Source: an uncultured bacterium (GTDB lineage: Bacteria; Verrucomicrobiota; Lentisphaeria; Victivallales; UBA1829). Taken from it: a DNA stretch of 64,000 nt. The stretch spans positions 1-64,000 of the forward strand of contig CASEYW010000114.1 of assembly GCA_949292215.1 (NCBI GenBank), in the 5' to 3' direction. The notes under the pieces were generated by a model. That model was not told the DNA's origin. It saw nothing but the letters and a program-made list of their open reading frames with translations, and did not search any database. Below are positions 8,966-18,835 of the stretch, in pieces (the first letter of the stretch is position 1; the number at the start of each line of letters is the position of its first letter). Position numbers and translations under genes: made by a program.

Positions 8966-9039
8966 GGCAAACTCCATTTTAAATTTTCTGATTTTGGCGT
9001 ATAATATAGCATGTTTCATTTAAAAAAGGAGTGAATGTC

Positions 9040-10134
9040 GTGGATTGGGTTCGGATTTATGCCATAATTTTTATCATTGCACTTGTTTTCTCCCTGATTT
9101 TCACTCCTGTCTGCAAAGCAATTGCGAAAAAATTCAATTTTCTTGACGTTCCGAAATGCGAACAGCATAAACTGCACAAGGCGGCAACTCCGCTTCTCGG
9201 AGGTCTTGCCATGTTTGCCGCATGGCTCATCACAATTCTGGGAACAATCGCGGCACGTCAGCTCTTTCCCCACCTTGCGGACAACCGGATTCTGGAGCAG
9301 GCAGACGGGATCTTTCTGGTCTCCCGGGAAACATTTGTTCTTCTGCTCTGCGCCGGACTCGCCACAATGCTTGGTGTCTATGACGACAAATATTCCATGA
9401 AGGCATGGAAAAAACTGATCGGTCAGATTCTCATCGCCATGATTGCGGCAACCTGGGGAGGACTTTCCATTACACTGTTCATCGGAATTCCGATTATCAC
9501 ATGGTGTGTAACCGTATTCTGGATTGTGCTGATTTTCAACGCGATCAATTTTTTCGACAATATGGATGGTCTTGCAGTCGGGACCTGCTGCATTGCGTTT
9601 CTCTTTTTCACGGTTGCGGCGGCAACCAATCAGCAGTATTTTGTCGCGTGTCTTGCGGCGGTGAGCGCGGGAGCTTCTCTGGGATTCTGGTGCTACAACC
9701 GAGCTCCGGCGAGCATTTTCATGGGGGATTCGGGAAGTCATTTTCTTGGCTTCCTCATTGCGGCAGTGAGTGCAAAAGTAACCTATTTCACGCCGGGCGT
9801 TTCCACTACCAGGTTCACGATGCTGATTCCGCTGTTCATTCTGGCAATTCCCCTGCTGGATACGGCAACTGTTGTTCTGATCCGCCTGCACAACCACAAA
9901 CCGATCTATGTTGGAGATCACAATCATATTTCACACCGTTTTCTGCACATGGGACTGACGCGCCCGCAGGCGGTTTCGATGGTCCATCTTCTCACTCTGA
10001 TCGCCGGACTCGGCGCCCTGCCCCTGCTCTGGGGCGAAGCCAGAACCAGCATTCTGCTGATTATTCAGGGACTCGCCATCTTCGCACTGATTACATTTTT
10101 GCAGTTTGCATTGCATAAAGAGGAGAACAAATGA
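9040..10134 (+). CDS. WecA/TagO-type undecaprenyl-phosphate sugar-1-phosphate transferase
   Basis: A 364-residue polytopic membrane protein of the MraY/WecA family, which transfers HexNAc-1-phosphate from a UDP-sugar to undecaprenyl phosphate to start O-antigen or other surface glycan assembly. The family signatures are present: D115-D116 in VYDDK, D173-N-M-D-G in FFDNMDGLAVG, FMGDSGSHFLGF near residue 227, and HISHRFLHMG. The GTG at 9040 is chosen because AAAGGAG lies eight bases upstream, whereas the in-frame GTG at 9031 overlaps that site. A TATAAT hexamer sits at 9000-9005. The stop overlaps the next gene by four bases, suggesting translational coupling. Confidence 0.9.
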   Translation: MDWVRIYAIIFIIALVFSLIFTPVCKAIAKKFNFLDVPKCEQHKLHKAATPLLGGLAMFAAWLITILGTIAARQLFPHLADNRILEQADGIFLVSRETFVLLLCAGLATMLGVYDDKYSMKAWKKLIGQILIAMIAATWGGLSITLFIGIPIITWCVTVFWIVLIFNAINFFDNMDGLAVGTCCIAFLFFTVAAATNQQYFVACLAAVSAGASLGFWCYNRAPASIFMGDSGSHFLGFLIAAVSAKVTYFTPGVSTTRFTMLIPLFILAIPLLDTATVVLIRLHNHKPIYVGDHNHISHRFLHMGLTRPQAVSMVHLLTLIAGLGALPLLWGEARTSILLIIQGLAIFALITFLQFALHKEENK

Positions 10135-12269
10135 AAAACACAATGCGCTTCCAGAAAATCGGCGGAAGCCGTCAGCTGGTTCTGGACAAGGCGGAAAATC
10201 TGGAACAGATCCCTGTTCTGGACGAAGCGTTGTGGGCCGTTACCGCCATGCCGGTCGACTCGGTCATCATGGATAAGGAGTTCCTGACCTTCCTTGATGC
10301 CGACGGAAACGGCAGAATCCGTCCGGAAGAGTTGAAAAATGCCATTCAATGGCTCATCGGAGTGCTGAGCGACTATTCCGGAATCGACAACGCATCCGAT
10401 ACCCTTCGCCTCTCCGCCTTGAATCCGGATCATCCGGATTCGGAAATGCTCCGGGCTTCCGCACTCCTCGCGCTCGGCAATCTGGGGGTGGAAGATAAAA
10501 CACAAATCTCTCTGGCTCAGGTCCGCGATAAAAAAAGCATCATTGCCGCAGGCAACAACAACGGAGACGGCATCATCACTCCTGCAAATACGGAAAATCC
10601 TGCCATAGCGCAATGTATCACCGACATCATCAACTGCTGCGGCTCAAAACAGGATCTCAGCGGTGAACCGGGCATTGACGAATCCATTCTGGACACCTTC
10701 ATCAAAGAGGGGTCCGCACACCTTGAATGGCTGAAAACCGGACGGGAAGACGACAACAACTCCCCCTACGGAGACAAAGCTGCGGACTTTTATGCGCTCT
10801 ATGCCACAATCCGGGAGAAAATCAACGAGTTCTACACCTTCTGCGGCGGACTCGTGGACGACGCCACCGATCCCCGCTTCGGCACCGTACAGAAAGTCGA
10901 TCCTCTGAATATCGACGAAATGGAGAATTTCATCCGCAAGGCACCGGTCGCCATGCCCTCCGCATCCGGACTGCTTTCCGTGGAAAAATGGATGAATCCC
11001 CTCTGGAAAAACAAAATTCTGGACTTTCTCTCCATGGCAAAGGAGCTGAATGTGATCGAAAGCGAAGAGCTTCTGACAGAACCGGAGTGGAGAAATATTG
11101 AAAAAAGTTTCGTCGTCCGCAGCGGATGGGACGCCAGAAAAAACAACGACAAATTCGATTCCCTTGATCTTCCGACTCTGGAGACCTGTCTCTCCGAAGA
11201 AACCATCGCGGCTCTCCGGGAGATGATCACAGCCGATCTTTCCGTCGCCAAGGAGATCGCAGCCTGCGACCTCCTGAAAAAACTGATTCTGTATCAGCAG
11301 AATATGCTCCGTTTCACAAACAATTTCATCTGCCTCAGCGATCTCTTCAATCCGCAGACGCTGTCTGTCATCCAGCCGGGCAGACTGATCGTCGACGGAC
11401 GCTATTTCACGCTTCTCGCCAATGTCTCAAATCTGCCGGAGCATAAAAAAATCATTGCGCGGAGCAACATCTGTGTCATGTATCTGGAGCTGAACACTGG
11501 CAAGGGCGCAGACGCAAAAAAGATGACGATGGCTGCGGCGGTCACATCCGGTTCCATGCGCAACATCTTCATTGGGAAAACAGGGGTGTTCATGACGGGC
11601 GACGGCATCGAATGGGATGCAAAAGTCATTGATCTGATTCAACAGCCGGTCTCATTTTCCGAAGCTCTCCAGATGCCGTTTTTCAAGCTCGGGGAGTTCG
11701 CTGGAAAACAGGCGGACAAGTTCTTCTCGACAAAATCAAAAAATGTCGAAACCGACATCACGAAACAGGTTACAGACGCTGCAAATCAGAAAACGCCACA
11801 GCAGCCTCCCGCACAGACTCCTGCCGTCAGCGGGTCCATGATGCTGATGGGCGGAGGAGTCGGACTGGCAGCGCTGGGGTCCTCCTTTGCCTTCATCGCA
11901 AATACGCTGAAAAACGTCTCCTTCTGGAATGTTGTCGGGGTGTTCGTTGGGATCGCCCTGATCATCAGCGCGCCGGTCCTGCTGGTTTCTCTGTTCAAGC
12001 TCTGGACCAGATGTGTCTCCGATTTCTTCGCCGCAGGCGGATGGGCCATCAACCCCAAAATGCGACTCTCCCGCAAGATGGGACTGCTCTTCACTTACAA
12101 GCCGGCCATGCCGCAGAGCATTCTGCTGCGGCAGGATCTTGTGAAAGTGTTTGCCAAACGCTTTGCCCCCGCGAACAACAATCTCCGGAATGGACTCCTC
12201 ACCCTCCTGCTTCTGCTGCTCGGGATCTTGGCGGGCTATCTGGTTTACCTTAAATTCATTGCTGTTTAA
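10131..12269 (+). CDS. Large EF-hand membrane protein of unknown function
   Basis: A 712-residue protein I do not recognise. Residues 56-67 (DADGNGRIRPEE) form a textbook 12-residue EF-hand calcium loop, and a second degenerate acidic/Asn loop (NNNGDGIITPAN) occurs near residue 145. A long predicted soluble region of about 500 residues follows, then a Gln/Pro-rich linker and three hydrophobic segments at about 570-593, 599-623 and 686-709. No signal peptide is evident, so the bulk may be cytoplasmic with a C-terminal membrane anchor. Its ATG overlaps the stop of the WecA-type gene, so the two products may act together in envelope glycan assembly. Function is not inferable from sequence alone. 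Confidence 0.8.
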   Translation: MKNTMRFQKIGGSRQLVLDKAENLEQIPVLDEALWAVTAMPVDSVIMDKEFLTFLDADGNGRIRPEELKNAIQWLIGVLSDYSGIDNASDTLRLSALNPDHPDSEMLRASALLALGNLGVEDKTQISLAQVRDKKSIIAAGNNNGDGIITPANTENPAIAQCITDIINCCGSKQDLSGEPGIDESILDTFIKEGSAHLEWLKTGREDDNNSPYGDKAADFYALYATIREKINEFYTFCGGLVDDATDPRFGTVQKVDPLNIDEMENFIRKAPVAMPSASGLLSVEKWMNPLWKNKILDFLSMAKELNVIESEELLTEPEWRNIEKSFVVRSGWDARKNNDKFDSLDLPTLETCLSEETIAALREMITADLSVAKEIAACDLLKKLILYQQNMLRFTNNFICLSDLFNPQTLSVIQPGRLIVDGRYFTLLANVSNLPEHKKIIARSNICVMYLELNTGKGADAKKMTMAAAVTSGSMRNIFIGKTGVFMTGDGIEWDAKVIDLIQQPVSFSEALQMPFFKLGEFAGKQADKFFSTKSKNVETDITKQVTDAANQKTPQQPPAQTPAVSGSMMLMGGGVGLAALGSSFAFIANTLKNVSFWNVVGVFVGIALIISAPVLLVSLFKLWTRCVSDFFAAGGWAINPKMRLSRKMGLLFTYKPAMPQSILLRQDLVKVFAKRFAPANNNLRNGLLTLLLLLLGILAGYLVYLKFIAV

Positions 12270-12286
12270 GAAAGGGATCTTTTTTT

Positions 12287-13270
12287 ATGAAACTTTGCAT
12301 GATCGGAAGCCGCGGACACTGCGGGTATGTTTTTGAAAGCATCGCGGAGGTGCCGGAACTGACTCTTGCCGCAGTCTCACCGGGATGCGGGGATGATCCG
12401 TCCCGTCTCCTTGCCATGGCGGAACATGCCGGATTCCATCCGGAGCTTCATCAGGACTGGATAGCCATGCTGGATAAAGTCTCACCCGACGTCGTCTGCA
12501 TCGACGGTCCTTTTGACAAACACGCACAGATGTGTGTCGAAGCCCTCCGCAGAAGCATTCCTGTTTTCTGTGAAAAACCCATTGCCCTGACTCTGGAAGA
12601 TCTGGACCGGATCAGGGAAGCCCAGAAAAACACTTCCGCACGCATTGTTTCCATGGTGGGACTCCGTTATGATCCGGCATTCTATCAGGCGGCGAACATG
12701 GTGCATGCGGGAGCCATCGGAAAAATCAAACTGATCCGGGCGCAAAAATCCTACAAGCTCGGATCACGTCCCGATTTCTATAAAAAACGCGAAACTTACG
12801 GGGGGACCATTCCCTGGGTCGGCAGTCATGCGCTCGACTGGATTCTCTATTTCACACGTGACACCTTCCGCTCTGTAACCGCGGTACAAACCATCGAAGA
12901 CAACCGCGGATACGGCGATCTGGAAGTAGCAGCGCTCTGCCAGTTTGTAACCAGAAGCGGCATTCTCGCCACTGCAAGCATCGACTATCTGCGGCCTTCC
13001 ACGGCATCCTCGCACGGAGATGACCGTGTTCGCGCCGCCGGAACCGAAGGCGTAATCGAAGTCGCCAATGGAAAAATCCATCTGATCAATGCAGACGGAG
13101 AACAACTCATCACTCCGGAACCGCCCGATCGAAAACTCTTTTCGGACTTCATTCTTGAACTTGCAGGCGGACGTCCCGCCATCGTCAGCAATGAAGAAAC
13201 GTTTGAATTGACACGTTCCTGTCTGCTTGCCCGCGAAGCAGCCGACACTGGAAAACAAATATTTTTTTAA
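12287..13270 (+). CDS. Gfo/Idh/MocA-family oxidoreductase
   Basis: A 327-residue protein with an N-terminal Rossmann domain (KLCMIGSRGHCGYVFESIAE), the EKP motif in VFCEKPIALTLEDL that positions the nicotinamide and catalytic lysine, and a C-terminal alpha/beta domain. WVGSHALDWILYF supplies the usual His of the active site. Such enzymes are NAD(P)-dependent sugar or inositol dehydrogenases, or glycosidases acting through oxidation. GAAAGG lies about ten bases before the start. It is followed after ten bases by a second Gfo/Idh/MocA gene, so the two probably share a transcript and a pathway. Confidence 0.88.
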   Translation: MKLCMIGSRGHCGYVFESIAEVPELTLAAVSPGCGDDPSRLLAMAEHAGFHPELHQDWIAMLDKVSPDVVCIDGPFDKHAQMCVEALRRSIPVFCEKPIALTLEDLDRIREAQKNTSARIVSMVGLRYDPAFYQAANMVHAGAIGKIKLIRAQKSYKLGSRPDFYKKRETYGGTIPWVGSHALDWILYFTRDTFRSVTAVQTIEDNRGYGDLEVAALCQFVTRSGILATASIDYLRPSTASSHGDDRVRAAGTEGVIEVANGKIHLINADGEQLITPEPPDRKLFSDFILELAGGRPAIVSNEETFELTRSCLLAREAADTGKQIFF

Positions 13271-13280
13271 GGAGAACAGT

Positions 13281-14435
13281 ATGAAAACCAGAGTGGCACT
13301 GATCGGAATTTCCGGTTATGGCTTCGTACATTTTGAACACATCAGAAGACTTGCAGACAAAGGCATCGTCGAGCTTGCCGCAGTTGTCGTCATCAACCCG
13401 GATCAAGTTCAAAAACAACTGGAAATTCTGAAACATTACAACACAAAAATCTATGCGTCCACCCGGGAAATGTATGCTGATTTTTCCGGAAAACTGGACC
13501 TGGTCTGCATTCCGACCGGCATTGCCTTTCACGAACCGATGACAATTGAAGCGCTCCGGAACGGCGCCAGCGTGCTGGTGGAAAAACCGGCCGCAGGTTC
13601 AGTTGCAGACATCGAAAAGATGCAGAATGCGGAAAAAGAGTCGAACGGCAAATTTGTTGCAGTCGGCTTCCAGCACACGTATGCGCGGGAGTTGCAGTTC
13701 ATCAAGCGCTATCTGCTCACGGGACGCCTCGGAAGCATCCGGAACATCACGGTAAAAGGACTCTGGCCCCGCAACGACTCCTACTATCACCGGAACAACT
13801 GGGCAGGCAAAATCAAATCCGACTCCGGAGCATGGATTCTTGATTCCCCGATCAACAACGCGTTTGCCCATTATCTGAACATTGAACTCTTCCTCGCGGG
13901 AAAAACCTTCCGGACCTCCGCACACCCGACCGGAATCGAAGCCGAACTTTACAGAGCCCGAAAAGAAATCGAGACCTTCGACACCTGTGGAGTCCGTGTC
14001 AAAACCGCTGAAGGCACTGTCATCACCGCTCTCTTCACCCACACAACTCTCCGCAATGACAACCCACAGCTCCGGATTGACTGTGAAAAAGGCAGCATCT
14101 ACTGGAAGGTCGATGAAAGCTGGAACATCCGTTCCGACTCCGGAAAACTCCTCTACTCAGGCGTTGTCGAACAGCCGCACAGCGACATGTTTGCCGATGT
14201 AATCGCACGCCTCAGCGATCCCGAAGTATTCACCTGTTCGCTCGACATTGCGAAAGCGCACGCTGCCTGCATCGAAAAACTGTATCAGGATTTCACCCCG
14301 AAGCAACTGACCGAAGCATCCGTCACCCGGACAGAACCCGACGGACAGTATCTTCTGAAAGATGTCGAAACCGTTTTCGAAACATGCTACCGGAAAAACC
14401 TTCTCCCTTCCGAAGCCGGTGCAGATTGGAATTAA
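13281..14435 (+). CDS. Gfo/Idh/MocA-family oxidoreductase
   Basis: A 384-residue protein beginning MKTRVALIGISGYGFVHFEH, a Rossmann fold, with VLVEKPAAGSVADI as the EKP block and GAWILDSPINNAFAHYLN in the position of the catalytic His. AAGGAGAACAGT immediately precedes the ATG at 13281, so the longer open frame upstream is not used. It lies ten bases after another family member. The substrate, probably a sugar or cyclitol, is unknown. A strong bidirectional terminator follows. Confidence 0.88.
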   Translation: MKTRVALIGISGYGFVHFEHIRRLADKGIVELAAVVVINPDQVQKQLEILKHYNTKIYASTREMYADFSGKLDLVCIPTGIAFHEPMTIEALRNGASVLVEKPAAGSVADIEKMQNAEKESNGKFVAVGFQHTYARELQFIKRYLLTGRLGSIRNITVKGLWPRNDSYYHRNNWAGKIKSDSGAWILDSPINNAFAHYLNIELFLAGKTFRTSAHPTGIEAELYRARKEIETFDTCGVRVKTAEGTVITALFTHTTLRNDNPQLRIDCEKGSIYWKVDESWNIRSDSGKLLYSGVVEQPHSDMFADVIARLSDPEVFTCSLDIAKAHAACIEKLYQDFTPKQLTEASVTRTEPDGQYLLKDVETVFETCYRKNLLPSEAGADWN

Positions 14436-14460
14436 ACACGGCTCTCTGCCGAGTGGAAGA

Positions 14461-14502
14461 AAAAAATGGCGCAGTCCCCGAAAAAGGTCTGCGCCATTTT
14501 AA
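14461..14502. terminator. Bidirectional terminator
   Basis: An AATGGCGCAG/CTGCGCCATT stem with A and T tracts on both sides lies between the convergent Gfo/Idh/MocA and esterase genes and can serve both. Confidence 0.75.
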
Positions 14503-14542
14503 TTTCCGCCGTTCCCTGCAGAATCCGGAACAATCAGACAAA

Positions 14543-15367
14543 TCAGAAAAAGAAGAAGAAGGGTGATTTCTTCCGTTGCTCAAACAACCACTCCCATGTA
14601 CGGGAATCGTTATAGGCAGGAGTCCAGGAATCGTGTCCGCATTTGTAGAGTTCGTGATAGATCACCTTCCGGCTTCCGGCCTCTTTAAGAGCGTTCACCA
14701 TATTCCGGGAACGAATAGTCGGGACCGTCGTATCGCTGTCGCCATGAAAGACATTCAACGGAAGATGTTTCAGGCGATCCGCACACGCAAGATCCGCACC
14801 GCCGCAAACGGGAATCGCAGCGGCAAAGCGGTCCGGCTGCCGGGAAACGAGATCCCACGTACCGTATCCGCCCATGGAAATTCCCGTCACATAAAGACGT
14901 TTTTGATCGACTCCGAACTCTTTGATCTTGGCATCCACCAGCTTCATTACCAGCGCCATCGGCTCAGAGGGCTGTTCGGGAATCGTATGAGATTCCGCGC
15001 TCCACGGAGTATCCACCCACTGTTTTCCGGCAGGACACTGGGGCACGAGAACAATCACTTTTTCCCCATGCTTCCGGATATAATCCAGCATCTGCGAAAT
15101 TCCATGCTTCAACTGGGCGCGATTATCGGTACCCCGCTCACCGGCACCATGCAGAAAAAGAAGCAGAGAATACGAGCCGGGACGATCCTTCCCCTCCACG
15201 GCCTGACAATAGGGCAGTGCAGCCCCTTCTCCATCCTTGAACACCAATTGCTGCATCTTCAGTTTTTCCGCCGGATTATTCGATTCCGCCGCGACGGCAG
15301 AGGTTCCGGCAACAGCGGCAGCGAGCATGGCTCCGGCAAGCAGACTCTTCTTCATCTTCATCTTCAT
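14543..15367 (-). CDS. Secreted alpha/beta-hydrolase esterase (PHB-depolymerase/phospholipase-like)
   Basis: A 274-residue protein with a cleavable signal peptide (SLLAGAMLAAAVAGTSAVAA, cleavage near residue 27). HGAGERG at 73-79 is the oxyanion block, S164 in GISMGGYGTW is the nucleophile, D212 in HGDSDTTVP and H245 in CGHDSW complete the triad. It probably acts outside the inner membrane on ester-linked glycan or polymer substituents. The start is a threefold ATGAAG repeat, so translation may begin at any of 15367, 15361 or 15355; GGAG just upstream favours the inner ones. The C-terminus is an unusual run of five Phe encoded by an AAG-like microsatellite (read on the plus strand). Confidence 0.82.
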   Translation of the reverse strand: MKMKMKKSLLAGAMLAAAVAGTSAVAAESNNPAEKLKMQQLVFKDGEGAALPYCQAVEGKDRPGSYSLLLFLHGAGERGTDNRAQLKHGISQMLDYIRKHGEKVIVLVPQCPAGKQWVDTPWSAESHTIPEQPSEPMALVMKLVDAKIKEFGVDQKRLYVTGISMGGYGTWDLVSRQPDRFAAAIPVCGGADLACADRLKHLPLNVFHGDSDTTVPTIRSRNMVNALKEAGSRKVIYHELYKCGHDSWTPAYNDSRTWEWLFEQRKKSPFFFFF

Positions 15368-15386
15368 CTCCCTGAATCAATTTTCA

Positions 15387-16775
15387 TTATCGGCTGTGCA
15401 CCATGTGCGACAGCTTCGCTTTTCCGAGCGGATAGACTTCAAAACCGATCTCGAACAGTTTCCGGTGATCCAGAATGTTCCTGCCGTCGAAAAGAAACGC
15501 CGGCTTTTCCATGGAATCGTAGAGTCGCTGATAATCCAGTTCGGTAAAGGCGTGCCAATCCGTGATGATTGCGATGGCATGGGCGCCTCTGGCAGCCTCA
15601 TAAGGATCCTCGCAATATTCGATGCAATCCTCATATCCTTTCATATCCAGACGCGCGTTCGGGAGGGCCTGCGGATCGTGAATCGCCAGTTTTGCATGTT
15701 CTTCAATCAGCATCCGGGAAATATAGATTGCAGGCGACTCACGGGTATCTCCGGTATCCGCTTTGAATGCGAATCCGAACAGCGCAATCCGCTTGCCGGA
15801 GAGCGTATTGAACATAGCTTTGACAATCCGTTCAGCGAAACGGCGTTCCTGATAATCGTTCATTAAGACAACCTGCTCCCAGTATTTTGCAACCGCGTCA
15901 AGATTGTACTGCTCACAGAGATACACCAGGTTCAGAATGTCTTTTTTGAAGCATGATCCGCCGAATCCGACTCCGGGACGCAGGAATTTTGATCCGATCC
16001 GGGAATCCATGCTGACTGCCCGTGAGACCTCGGAAACATCCGCACCAGTCCGTTCGCACAGAGCGGAAATGCTGTTGATTGAGGAAATTCTCTGAGCCAG
16101 CATTGCATTGGAAACCAGCTTTGACATCTCGCTGCTCCAGACATTCGTCGTCAGAATCCGTTCCCGGGGAACCCAGTGCGCATAAAGATCAACCAGAGTC
16201 TGCATTGCCTCGTGACTGTCGGGAACCGTCATGGACCCGATCAGCACACGATCCGGATTCTCCAGATCCCGGATTGCCGTTCCCTCCGCCAGGAATTCCG
16301 GGTTGGAAAGCACATGAAACTCAATCCCGCGGGGATTCGATTGCAGAATCCGATGGATCGCTTCCGCTGCACGAACCGGCAAAGTGCTCTTTTCCACCAC
16401 AATCTTTGTGGAATCCGCTGTTTCCGCAATCAAACGGGCACACTTTTCCCAGTATTGAAGATCAGCGGCCTTTCCGGCACCTGCGCCGAAGGTCTTCGTG
16501 GGCGTATTCACGCTGACAAAAATCAGATAGGCATTCCGGATTCCCTGCTCCACATCTGTCGTAAAAAACAGATTCCGTCCCCGGGCCTGCTTCACGACAT
16601 CATAAAGCCCCGGCTCATAAATCGGCAGAGAATCCGAATTCCAGCGGGCAATCCGGTCCGCATTGATATCCGCCACGGTAACTGTGTAATCCGGACACTT
16701 GGCTGCGATCATCGCCATCGTCGGACCACCGACATAACCGGCACCGATGCAAAGGATCGATTTCTTATTCTCCAT
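15387..16775 (-). CDS. ugd: UDP-glucose 6-dehydrogenase, animal/plant-like type
   Basis: A 462-residue NAD-dependent dehydrogenase that oxidises UDP-glucose to UDP-glucuronate. The N-terminal GAGYVGGPT loop (11-19), VEKSTLPV, and catalytic C275 in [18 protein letters not shown] are clear. That last block and the overall length follow the eukaryotic UGDH pattern more than the short bacterial enzymes; the catalytic Cys falls at almost the same residue number as in the human enzyme. It follows guaB on the same strand after about 110 bases. UDP-glucuronate would feed surface polysaccharide synthesis. Confidence 0.93.
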   Translation of the reverse strand: MENKKSILCIGAGYVGGPTMAMIAAKCPDYTVTVADINADRIARWNSDSLPIYEPGLYDVVKQARGRNLFFTTDVEQGIRNAYLIFVSVNTPTKTFGAGAGKAADLQYWEKCARLIAETADSTKIVVEKSTLPVRAAEAIHRILQSNPRGIEFHVLSNPEFLAEGTAIRDLENPDRVLIGSMTVPDSHEAMQTLVDLYAHWVPRERILTTNVWSSEMSKLVSNAMLAQRISSINSISALCERTGADVSEVSRAVSMDSRIGSKFLRPGVGFGGSCFKKDILNLVYLCEQYNLDAVAKYWEQVVLMNDYQERRFAERIVKAMFNTLSGKRIALFGFAFKADTGDTRESPAIYISRMLIEEHAKLAIHDPQALPNARLDMKGYEDCIEYCEDPYEAARGAHAIAIITDWHAFTELDYQRLYDSMEKPAFLFDGRNILDHRKLFEIGFEVYPLGKAKLSHMVHSR

Positions 16776-16885
16776 AAAACAAACCCTGTCTTAAAAATGA
16801 AAAAACTTCCGCTTCCGGCTCTCGCGCGAAAAACGAACCCGGCGGGGAAAGGGGAAATTTCCAGCCCTTCCCCGAAAATCGAACC

Positions 16886-18385
16886 TCAGTTTTCCGACAT
16901 GTAGTTCGGAGCATCCTTCGACATGATAATGTCATGCGGATGCGCTTCCTTCAGACCGGAAGAGCTGACACGGATCACCTTTGCCCGAGCGGTAAGCTCC
17001 GCAATCGTTCTGGTTCCACAATATCCAAGCGAATAGCGAAGCCCGCCAGCGAACTGATAGATGACTTCCCAGAGCGCACCGCGATAGGGAACCATTCCTT
17101 CCACCCCCTGCGGCACGAGCTTTTTGGTATCATCCACATCGTTCTGTCCATAGCGTTCACGGCTGCCTTTGTTCTTCTTCATGGCCTCCAGGCTTCCCAT
17201 TCCGCGATAGATCACATAACGGCGACCGTTGTGAATCATCTTTTCGCCGGGACTCTCAAGGGTTGCGGCAAGGACGGAACCCATCATAACACTGGTCGCG
17301 CCGACTGCAAAGGCTTTCGCCACATCACCGGACTGCTTGATGCCGCCGTCGGCGATCAGCGGAAGCTCATCGCCGATAGCCTTGCGCACCTGATAAATCG
17401 CGGAGACCTGCGGCGTGCCGACTCCTGCAACCACGCGGGTGGTGCAGATGGACCCGGGACCGATACCAACCTTGACAGCGTCAACTCCCGCATCCGCAAG
17501 CGCTTTTCCCGCTTCGCCCGTTGCAATATTTCCGGCAACAACATCAATGGATGGATAGTTCTTTTTCAGATATTTCACGGTTTCGATCACGCCTTTGGAA
17601 TGTCCATGCGCCGTATCAAGCACAAAAGCGTCGACCTCGGCTGCGGCGAGAAGCTCAATGCGTTTTTCATCGTAAGGCCCGATGGCGGCGGCAACACGCA
17701 GACGGTGCTCCGGATCCCGGTTGTAAGCGGGAGCATCATTCATAATCAGGGTCTTGACATCGGAGAAGCTGTAAAGACCGGTCAGGCGACCGTCTTTATC
17801 AATGGTCGGAAGTTTTCCGATCTTGTTTTCCCGCATAATCTTGTATGCCTGCTGAAGTTCTGTTCCGCAAGGAGCTGTCACAAGATTCTTTGTCATGACA
17901 TCAGAGAGTTTCGCACTGTAATCGGAAAGGTATTTCACATCCCGCGCAGTAACAATGCCGACAAGTTTTCCGTTGCCGTCAACAATCGGGAATCCGGAAA
18001 AAGAGTACTGTTTTTCGTCTTTGACGCGAAGCATCTCCTCCACGGTCTGATCCGGAGAAAAGGAGATCGGCGTCCGGATAAAGCCGTTGAGGTAGTATTT
18101 CACCTTGCGAACCTCCTCCGCCTGACGCTCCGGAGTCAGATTCTTATGGATCACACCGATTCCTCCGAGCTTTGCCATCGCAATGGCCATTTCACTCTCG
18201 GTTACAGTATCCATTGCAGCGCTGACAAACGGGACATTCAAATGGATGTTGCGTGTGAATTGTGTCTCAATATTGGTCTCGGACGGAAGAAAATCCGCAT
18301 ATTGAGTAACCAGTGAGATGTCGTCGAACGTAAGGCCTTCGTGTTTGAAAGTCCCCATGAAGTCGTCCATAAAAGCATTGCCCAT
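16886..18385 (-). CDS. guaB: Inosine-5'-monophosphate dehydrogenase
   Basis: A 499-residue enzyme oxidising IMP to XMP, the committed step of GMP synthesis. The catalytic loop [11 protein letters not shown] places the nucleophile at C314; two CBS domains occupy about residues 105-215 between the two halves of the barrel, and the flap carries ERYGQND. GGGAGA lies before the ATG at 18385. The leader contains two hairpins and a good promoter. The gene is followed on the same strand by ugd. Confidence 0.97.
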   Translation of the reverse strand: MGNAFMDDFMGTFKHEGLTFDDISLVTQYADFLPSETNIETQFTRNIHLNVPFVSAAMDTVTESEMAIAMAKLGGIGVIHKNLTPERQAEEVRKVKYYLNGFIRTPISFSPDQTVEEMLRVKDEKQYSFSGFPIVDGNGKLVGIVTARDVKYLSDYSAKLSDVMTKNLVTAPCGTELQQAYKIMRENKIGKLPTIDKDGRLTGLYSFSDVKTLIMNDAPAYNRDPEHRLRVAAAIGPYDEKRIELLAAAEVDAFVLDTAHGHSKGVIETVKYLKKNYPSIDVVAGNIATGEAGKALADAGVDAVKVGIGPGSICTTRVVAGVGTPQVSAIYQVRKAIGDELPLIADGGIKQSGDVAKAFAVGATSVMMGSVLAATLESPGEKMIHNGRRYVIYRGMGSLEAMKKNKGSRERYGQNDVDDTKKLVPQGVEGMVPYRGALWEVIYQFAGGLRYSLGYCGTRTIAELTARAKVIRVSSSGLKEAHPHDIIMSKDAPNYMSEN

Positions 18386-18409
18386 TTCGTGTCTCCCTTA
18401 TAATGGTGG

Positions 18410-18439
18410 GCCGCATGCGCGGCAAAAGTTCCTTTTGCC
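18410..18439 (-). promoter_or_regulatory. Double hairpin in the guaB leader
   Basis: Downstream of the predicted guaB promoter, the minus-strand leader contains GGCAAAAG/CTTTTGCC (18421-18439, three-base loop) and directly after it GCCGC-GCAT-GCGGC. Neither is followed by a T run, so they are not obvious terminators; a role in mRNA stability or translation is possible. Confidence 0.35.
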
Positions 18440-18444
18440 TCTGA

Positions 18445-18472
18445 AATATAGCTTCTTTTACCGTTTTTTCAA
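18445..18472 (-). promoter_or_regulatory. Predicted promoter for guaB
   Basis: Minus strand TTGAAA (18472-18467), 16-base spacer, TATATT (18450-18445), about 60 bases before the guaB ATG. The remaining gap to 18835 is AT-rich with no other recognisable gene; a TTGACA hexamer at 18781-18786 may belong to the next gene but lacks a good -10. Confidence 0.55.
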
Positions 18473-18835
18473 GCAGGATTTCATAAAAAAACGGAGTTCC
18501 TGTCTGCCTTTTGCTCCGGGAAAGTTCCCAGCGGCGAGTCGAGTGCGGAACGAGAAAAGAGCCCTTCTTCTTTCCCTGTCCGAACTCCTGCTTCCTTCCG
18601 GAGAAGATGCTGCGTTTTTACATAAATAAACAGAAATCCAATCATCAAAAAAATGTTTTTCAGTGACAAAACAGGAAAAAATCTGAAAATTTTCTGAAAA
18701 GATTCTGTTCCCGGCTTTTAAAATGAACAAACCCGGATATATTTTGTCTATCTAGGCGGAAACGATGAAATAAACAGAATTTGACAAACAAACGAAGCAT
18801 CCGGAAATTTCGGAAAAAGCAACGGAGACCAAACG

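Noticed and set aside
18410-18472. A purine riboswitch in the guaB leader
   Set aside because: The leader is too short and the two simple hairpins do not form a three-way junction or carry the conserved aptamer bases.
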